Shown: in pieces, positions 46,301 to 53,118 of the stretch
How the letters are laid out: every line of letters starts with the position of its first letter
Position numbering within the stretch: the first letter of the stretch is position 1
From: Pholiota molesta
Lineage: Eukaryota; Basidiomycota; Agaricomycetes; Agaricales; Strophariaceae
Direction: 5' to 3'
DNA length: 53,118 nt
NCBI GenBank assembly: GCA_014925825.1
Contig: JACGCK010000275.1
Location: forward strand, 1-53,118
The notes under the pieces: model-generated
Databases searched by the model: none
What the model saw: the letters and a program-made list of their open reading frames with translations, nothing else
Told to the model about the DNA's origin: nothing
Made by a program: the position numbers and the translations under genes

Positions 46301-47603
46301 GCGCGAAAGCATCGCCAACATTGAGCGCCATGTTCTCTCATTGCTCCGAAGTTTGAGGACGGAGAATGTCCATGTCATTTCTCGTAATCTCGTAGACTTC
46401 ATTAGAACTTCTACGATTGACGAAGAACATAAAACAAGAAATATGAAATGTATTGTCAGCGCCATCTTCGATAAAGCAACAGATCACATTCCTCGATCGA
46501 CGATATATGCCGCCCTATGCAAAGGCATCATGGACCAAATTTCACGTTCTTTGGACTGGGACTTGGAAAGAACTGTTCCATCACGATTCAACATTGTTAT
46601 GCAACTGCCTTCTGATTGGATATTTCTCATATTCCAAAAGCACCTCTTGGACATCTGTCAAGAAAATTTTGACCAAAGCTTTGGAAATCTTCGTATGCCC
46701 GTGTCATCCGAACAAACGACCAATGTCAAGCTTATGTATGACAACATACCAGAGGGAGACCCCGATGCGGCGTACATAATCATACAAGCTAGACGCAAGG
46801 CTCTAGGCGTCGTAAAATTCATGGCTGAGCTATATAAAGCAACAGAAATCCTTCCAAAGGATGCAATTCACCGATGCGCGAATACTTTGCTTGAGAGCCT
46901 CATCGACCCGGAGGAGCAAAGAATCGAGGCTTTGAGCGTACTTCTAACAACCGTAGGTAGCAAGTTGGAAGCAGAAGATGCTCGGATCCACCTTGATAAA
47001 TGGTTTGCAACTATGAAAGAGCTGGTTTCAAACCCAACAATGATCAGCCTTCGCGCGAAAAATATTCTTCTGGTGAGTCCATAGCTCGTACCTCCGGTAT
47101 TGGAGGTCAGAAACAAAATTTTAGACCTTAATTGAATGTTGGGAGGGTGGATGGGAAATTCCGAAGAAAGTTATCCCCCTATCAGACGCACCATCGCCAC
47201 ATCCGGAGAGGTATACTCAATTCGATAACGGAGCCTCGGTCCCTGAGGCCTATTCAATCGCAGGAGACATCTATGCTCGAGCACGCATTATCGACGATAT
47301 CACCCAAGTCAATTATCCCAGTGGGATTAACGGACCTTGTCCCGAATTAAATCACAATGCTCAAGCCGGTAAATTCAGGTATGTATGATACTTTGATCTT
47401 TCAAGTGTACAAATAATATTAAATGCTCCTCAATTATTTCTCGTAGATACGATCGAAAATTTCTCCTTCAGTTCCAGGGCTTCTGCAAGGCGAAGCCCGC
47501 GACGTTACCTCCTCTGGATGACATAGGCTTGAGCCCAGCGAAGGTCCAAAATTCAAGTCCCTACGAAGGGAAAACAAAAGTCTGGGCAAAAGGATTCATA
47601 TAA
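43332..47603 (+). CDS. eIF4G-like translation initiation factor with duplicated, permuted domains
   Basis: Scaffold of the cap-binding complex eIF4F. Eight exons: 43332-43567, 43626-44714, 44771-44854, 44920-45280, 45344-45966, 46032-47072, 47125-47378, 47447-47603, about 1,281 residues after allowing one missing base. Order: eIF4E-binding region (KFRYDRGFLLQF, the YxxxxLL motif, about residue 80); Ser/Arg linker; MIF4G domain (about 189-475); Gly/Arg box SRGGSRRGGDRG; MA3-type domain (about 638-785, EVMSDEVAKKKI...); a second copy of the MIF4G end plus Gly/Arg box; a diverged second MIF4G (about 894-1144); and a second eIF4E-binding-like motif (KFRYDRKFLLQF) near the end. The long N-terminus of usual fungal eIF4G is missing. 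Exon 2 breaks frame near 43938 at CCCC before AAESPEMVDRKV. Start 43332 or 43383. Confidence 0.8.
44780..45215 (+). repeat. Intragenic duplication, copy 1
   Basis: Exon end (GAGCGGAAATGG...), the following intron and most of the next exon (Gly/Arg box to AKKGAESKRES) recur at about 45895-46310 with few changes, intron included. Confidence 0.75.
45895..46310 (+). repeat. Intragenic duplication, copy 2
   Basis: Copy of 44780-45215 placed directly after the MA3 domain, offset about 1.11 kb. The intron (GTAAGTATATTCCCTTAGCA...) is nearly the same as at 44855. Confidence 0.75.
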
Positions 47604-48490
47604 TGCGCTTGCGTACCCTTGAGGATTTGTTAAATATCGATCGCCCTACAGTGCCTTTGATATTCACTTCGAACTCTGATAATTCCGAACTGTCCATGTC
47701 GTCTTGCCTATTACTTGTACAAGCTATCTAGTGCCCACAATGATTTGTAAAAATCAAACAGTATATACTTGATATGTCCTTTCTGATACATTCAGCATGT
47801 TTATGAATACTTCACGTTAGGGCCAGTTAGGCGCTCAAGAGGCGCCCGGGCCAAGCCTTCTGCAGCGCTGAGTGCTGAGCCCTCAAGAAAATCAACAAAA
47901 TGGAGTTTAAAATACCTCGGTCGACCAACGGTAGAAAGCTAATCTCAAAAAATAGACCGGATAGAGCAAGCTACTCAGAAGAGCTTGCCTCGTTTCTAAA
48001 ATCAAATTCATCCCCAGATAGGGTTTAACGTCGACAAAAAGGCTAGAACCGAACAAAACACTACTGGTAGACATAAACACTACTTGACTGAGGGAGATTT
48101 TTGTGGGACTTTCGAAGCTCGAGCCTTCAATTGATTCATGCTCGGGGTTTCTGTTCCTCTTCATTTCGAGTTCATTTGGGCGGTGAGGTGCCTATGCTCT
48201 AGACCCAGAGCAACCTAAAAGTTGATCATGGGGCCTTGTCATGCATATGAGGTGTATGCTCACAGGAGCGATTTTATAACTTTGGATCGTATTGCTTGTT
48301 GGACGCTGAGCGCTGAGCCCTCGGACATTCTGTTATCTAGCCTGAGGTAAACGTGAGAGGCCAGAACACTGCTGTAATCTTAGGAGTCAGTTCTATATAT
48401 AGTCTTACCATCAAAATTGTTTCAACGCTCTCATGGCATTGATGCCAGCTTTGAATTTGACCACCTACCAATACGTCGACGTTGTCGACG
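47604..48490. other. Intergenic region
   Basis: Holds the 3' end of the eIF4G-like gene and the promoter of the arrestin gene. The pattern GCTGAG(T/C)GCTGAGCCCTC occurs twice (about 47868 and 48305), a short direct repeat of unknown meaning. No gene seen. Confidence 0.4.
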
Positions 48491-51400
48491 ATGGGCCATT
48501 CACGTCATAGAGAAGGTACCCGCAAATCAAGGAAGAGCAACTCCCTCAGTATCCATCTCACCGAGCCCGCCGTCTTTCTACCCACGGACATCACGCCGCT
48601 TCGCAGAAACACGCGCTCTACAGAACCTAGGAATGCCATGCTTCGTGGTTTACTTATCCTAGATCTTGTTAAGCCTACGAAGATTAGTAGTATCGAGGTT
48701 GAGCTTGTTGCGACGACTTCTACAGCTTGGCCTGAAGGTGTGTCTATCTAATCTGAACAGGAACGTACAGTGACTTTGTTCCTTTATCAAAAAGGTATAG
48801 GCGCACGTCGGATTGATGTAACCGAGGACCATCGAGTTTTCCATGCATCCACCGTCTACTTCAATGGAGGCAAGAACCTTCACGTCGGACTGCATCTATC
48901 GGTCCCGGAGTGTCATATTCCAACTTCAGAAACCTCGTTGATTTGATGAAGACTTAGGGGGAGACTTTGAAGAAGATTGGGAGGAGCTGGAGCATCCACA
49001 AGTTGTGGATTCGCCATCTGGTGACGCGAATAGGACCAATCGCAACCAAAACCAGAACCCCGGGGTTGAAGCAAGGCCGGGCGACTTTTCCGACTCTCGT
49101 CTCGTCTACCCCAACGCAACACTTGTGCCTCAAGAGTCCGTCCACCGCGAAGACACTACCTCGTCCAGTTCGACTGGAAGGTCGCGCTACTCTTTCCCAC
49201 ACCTAGATTCCCGAAGACACGCACATCGTCGACTGAGCGTAGATGCGAGCCACTTCCAACCTATACCCATTTCCGAAACACGCCATGAGATTGCGGGCGC
49301 AGACCGATTCACTCAAGCGGATCTCGAAGAGCTCGCTCCGATACCGCCATATACAGAGTTTCCTGTTCCAACAATCGAGCTCGTTGGAACGCCTAATACC
49401 CCTTCAAGTCCCTCTGGTCCTGCTCAGAGTTTGGAAGAATTTCGAAATTCATTACATTCAAACTTGAGGAACTCCCAAGTGTTTCTAAGTGAGTCGATAT
49501 CTCGTGCATTGCTTCCCCTCTTTATTATCGCGGCATTCGGTGTGATCTTGAAAAATCTATGTGTTGAACTTTCATGGTTATCCAATTTCTGACACACCAC
49601 CGTTGGGTAGGTGACACCAGTGGATCTCCTGCCTCAGGATCTGCGCTATCCCTACAATCCGGTTCCCAAATGCGAGCTCAATCATTATCGCGACACTCAA
49701 GTACACAGGGCACTATTCCAGAAGACCTCCAGCAAGAAGACACGGCTTTCGGAACGCCACGGATGGCTCAAAGACACCGGTCTGCATCCTCTTCGCGAAC
49801 ACGTCCTGGTCATCGACTTCAATCGCAGCCGAGATCACCCTTGCCCCAATACAAGTCCAGGGAGCATCTCCGTCTGATCTGCATAGCACAGCGCCTTCGC
49901 CCATGGAACTGATCGCGAAAGAGGGCGGAGACGATTTAGCTTTACAACATATTCATGCGTTCGGCCTCCCCTAGGACCAGCAAATTTGGATTATCGCGCG
50001 AACGGACGCACGAGGCCAGCCATAATAGGGAGCGATCAATGGATGTGGAGCCTTCTCCCAGTCGCGCTTCCCAGAGACGAGGCAGGACGATAGAGCGTCA
50101 GGCGGAGCCGGCGTATTTGCCTTTAGAGATAGAAGAGGATGGGCTTAAACGTCACGAATCAAAAGAAAGAGGACGAGGTGTTATCTCCCGACTATTGAAG
50201 GAGAAAGATGGTGAGAGAGTGAAGTCAGAAGAATGGTTCAAACCAGGTGTGTTTTGTCAAATTTCTTTATACGTATCTTCTATAAATTCGTGTGCTAAAC
50301 CTAAATAATAGGGACATATTCATACCCGATATCGTTTAGCATTCCATCCGATGCGCCTCCAAGCATGCATTGTGATTTTGGCTCCGTCGTTTGGCGGCTT
50401 AATGCTAACGCGCACCGGCCGGGTACATTCAAAACCAAGCTGACTGCTATGCGCGATGTCATTACTATCGCTTGTCCGACTGAGGAAGACACCGAGGACA
50501 CGGAAAACATCATTGTGGAGAGACAGTGGGATCAGGAATTGCAATACCTGATATCCATCTCTGGTAGGAGCTTCTATATTGGCGGCACGATGCCTGTGAC
50601 GATTACGCTCTTGCCATTGACGAAGATGAAAGTGTACAGATTATCGGTTTATATTGAAGGTGAGCTTTATATGAATTCACAGGATTTTTTGCTCACTTAG
50701 CGTTCTTTTCTTGGCACTTTTTATAGAGCGCGTTGACTACTACACTCACATGCGCCGTATTGCACGCTCAGATCCCGTTACCCGCTTCACCCTACTTAGC
50801 ATAAAGGCAAAGGCAAAAACGCGGGTCCAATCCTCCCTCTCGATCCTGACTTGCCTGACGCCCTTCGAGACTCACCTCTATTTACTATCATCGATCCCGA
50901 CCTTTCCGAAGCTGAACTTTCTGAGGCGGCGTCAAACCTCATGGGCCCTGGTCCATGGACTTTCCATCAGGATCTGCAGCTTCCCAAGTCGTGCGATGAC
51001 ATGCATTTCACAAATCGGAATCGAAGGAGCAATATCGTCATATCGCATATGTTGAAGGTGGTCATGCGCGTTGAACGGGGAGATGATGTGCATATGGATG
51101 CGAAGACGGGAAAAGGAAGTTATTCGATATTGTGGTGCAAACCCCGTCTTGATTCTCTCTGTAAGCAACATTTATATTCTCAAGTCAATTATCTGTACGA
51201 TTTCTCACGAAGATTGCATGTCCCAGTGTCGATGTAATCCAGAATGGACATCTCTTCCACGCTACGCTGAAGCTTTCGATGATTCTACGCTCATCGTTCC
51301 GAACTTGCCCATGCCAAGTCGAGCGCAATCGCATCGCTGCCGAGTCATCTTCTCACTTCAGCAGCGTCACGGCCGCCCTTGAGCGCATTACTTCGCGCCA

Positions 51401-51656
51401 CTCTTCCGACTCTTCCAATGCATCGGCTGCAGAGACAAGTCCTGTCCATCCACGATCTGCAATGCCGTTGAGACATATGAGTGCTAACGAATCGATATTG
51501 AGATCGACTTATCTCTTCGAACGATTGGTCTCGGGGCAAGAAAGTGAAAGTGGGGAGGCGCCGCCTGCGTATGCTGAAGGTCCTTCAAGATTGCCAATGG
51601 CTCTCGGGATGGTGCCGTTGTCACCATCTCATGGGACTGGAGTGACGGCGATGTAA
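48491..51656 (+). pseudogene. Alpha-arrestin (ART/ALY-type trafficking adaptor), many one-base frame breaks
   Basis: Alpha-arrestins recruit Rsp5-type ubiquitin ligases to membrane cargo. Approximate exons: 48491-48737, 48795-49488, 49611-50246, 50312-50659, 50727-51161, 51227-51656. N-domain: IHLTEPAVFLPTD, LRGLLILDLVKPTKISSIEVELV, HRVFHASTVYF. A long Ser/Pro-rich disordered part follows, then the C-domain: TYSYPISFSIPSDAPPS, VVWRLNANAHRPGTFKTKL, GRSFYIGGTMPVTITLLP, KVYRLSVYIEERVDYY. PPAY near the end is a candidate PY motif for Rsp5 binding. Splice sites are sound, but frame changes are needed near 48865, 48943, 49860, 49970, 50820, 51110, 51147 and 51300, each by about one base, with conserved residues otherwise intact. 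Either a young pseudogene or, more likely, local consensus deletions. Confidence 0.75.
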
Positions 51657-53118
51657 CGATGTCTCGGGGTGGTTGTGCTTTGCATTTTGCAGTTAAGTTA
51701 TTTTTTCATGCTGCTTTGCTCTAGTTTGGTTTTAGCTGCTGCTTTTTATTCACGGGGATTCTCAAACGGACTTCTGCAAAACTGGGTTTATTAGGACGTG
51801 ATCTGTTGTAATCTCTCTTGTTGTATCTTTAAACTCAACTTTCTTAGACAGTGAAAAGTTGCAGCCTTTTTTCTGCCATCTTGCCTAAGAGTAATCGTTG
51901 AATCCAGACACTAAATATAGTTGTCATCTTGCATCAAGGTCGGTTTCCTCATGACTTGATTAGTCTTGTAACTCAAGCGCGCCACAATTTGAGCCTTCTG
52001 CAATCTTCAACATCCATCGCATCTGTACGATGATGTACTGACCAAGTAGGCAGATTGAACTGGATGTGCTCACTTTCCCAAAGGCAACAAGCGTGCAGAG
52101 CAGCACACATCGGCAACTGCAAGCTACAAGACATCATTACTCGGGAACCCATAGCGTTCCCAACGCAATATTTGCAGTATGGTTTCAAGGAAGTTTGATA
52201 CGCCGAAATTGACAGATACAAAGAATCAAGGAAACCCCTGGGCCGATCCGCTCTCTAAGCTTACTTACAATACTCCCGGGCCTAGGAAAAGTTATCAATA
52301 GTACTAGAAGGCTGGAACAGACTTCCTGTATAGCCTGAATTTGCCTTCAAAGGCGATTGCCTGATTTCGATATCATGACAAAGGTGGCAGATGTGCTCTT
52401 GATTCTCTATTTTTGAAGCCTGACTCACTACCATGATTATAAGTAATAAGGACCTCGAAAATCCATTCTTCATGGGTAGATGATTCTCACCAATGTTTGG
52501 TAATTGAGGGTGAAACAGACAGAGGGTGTGCTGTATGTCTTCTCTACAACCATAGTAATTCCATGACTCGCAATAAGTAATCAAGGCCATCCGCTGAATG
52601 GACGATCCGCAGTCCCGAGCAGAAAGGTACTTTCAAATTACAGATAGAGGTCTACTCTGGGTGAGGAATTTGAGTATTGCCTATCGGGTTTGAGAAACAA
52701 TGAAAACAGTGCTGGGAAAACATAATAAACGGGCTTGGAAGATGGTAGTCCTCATTTCGCAGTGTTATATCAATGAACCCGATAATATCATTTTAGATGC
52801 TGTACACAGTTCTTGAAGTTTCCAATTCTAGATATCCTGATAATGTGGGAAATGGATATGTAATTCGCATGTGCCCTTAGAATTTGGCTCATGGGTTAAT
52901 CTATGGGCGCTAATTAGACTTCAGACCAAAAAATGAGATATGAAATTTCATGGTTGAATAAGGACCGAAGAGAGGAAGATACATTGCAATTTGTTTAACC
53001 GATCTCAAGAACGAGGCATCAGAATCGGGCAGGACGATAAGCCTGCTGCTATATTTATAAAAAAAAAGCTCTGAAAACAAGCGCCCACTGTAACATACAT
53101 TCCAAGTTAGGAACTGTG
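51657..53118. other. Non-coding or unassigned 3' flank
   Basis: AT-rich. The arrestin 3' end lies at its start. A 102-codon minus-strand frame (52282-52590) has no recognisable motif or splice extension. No repeat, tRNA or other feature seen up to the window end. Confidence 0.4.

Overview
This is a fungal nuclear segment, most likely from an agaricomycete (mushroom-forming basidiomycete). Genes are split by many 50-60 nt GT-AG introns. Fungal markers are TIM22, a CSC1/TMEM63 channel, FCF1, phenylalanine ammonia-lyase, a mitochondrial-type carbamoyl-phosphate synthase large chain, eIF4G and an alpha-arrestin. All exon models were spliced by hand from frame continuity and splice signals, without transcript data.

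Layout: 0-0.8 kb, 3' part of a cupredoxin-like gene broken by several one-base frame changes. 1.3-6.1 kb, a direct tandem duplication of about 2.5 kb carrying two intact five-exon paralogues of a multi-pass membrane protein of unknown function, followed by a decayed minus-strand gene (5.6-6.9 kb). 7.1-7.9 kb, TIM22 (+). 8.7-12.5 kb, 15-exon CSC1/TMEM63 channel (-) with a 10-nt microexon. 13.2-20.3 kb, a long acidic, repeat-rich, probably nuclear protein (+) built partly from duplicated phase-1 exons. 20.6-24.8 kb, a DUF1917 gene (-) split by a 2,517-bp palindromic foldback transposon (21,271-23,787) with a 6-bp target duplication exactly at an exon 3' end. 26.0-26.9 kb, FCF1 (-) whose first coding exon is only the ATG. 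28.9-31.6 kb, PAL (+) with one missing base. 32.1-33.8 kb, an FAD amine/amino-acid oxidase-like enzyme (+). 34.1-38.1 kb, CPA2-type carbamoyl-phosphate synthase (-). 38.9-40.1 kb, weakly supported unknown gene (-). 40.3-42.0 kb, unknown nuclear-type protein (-). 43.3-47.6 kb, an eIF4G-like gene with an internally duplicated and permuted domain order (+). 48.5-51.7 kb, an alpha-arrestin gene (+) with many one-base frame breaks.

The genes form no pathway cluster; they are mostly housekeeping loci (import, rRNA processing, translation, arginine synthesis) mixed with lineage-specific ones. The most notable items are the foldback element that splits the DUF1917 gene, the permuted eIF4G, and the exon-duplication protein at 13-20 kb. 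Several genes show single-base frame breaks (cupredoxin, acidic protein, PAL, eIF4G, arrestin) while their neighbours (CSC1, CPA2, FCF1, TIM22) are perfectly open over thousands of bases, so consensus indel errors must be excluded before calling pseudogenes.
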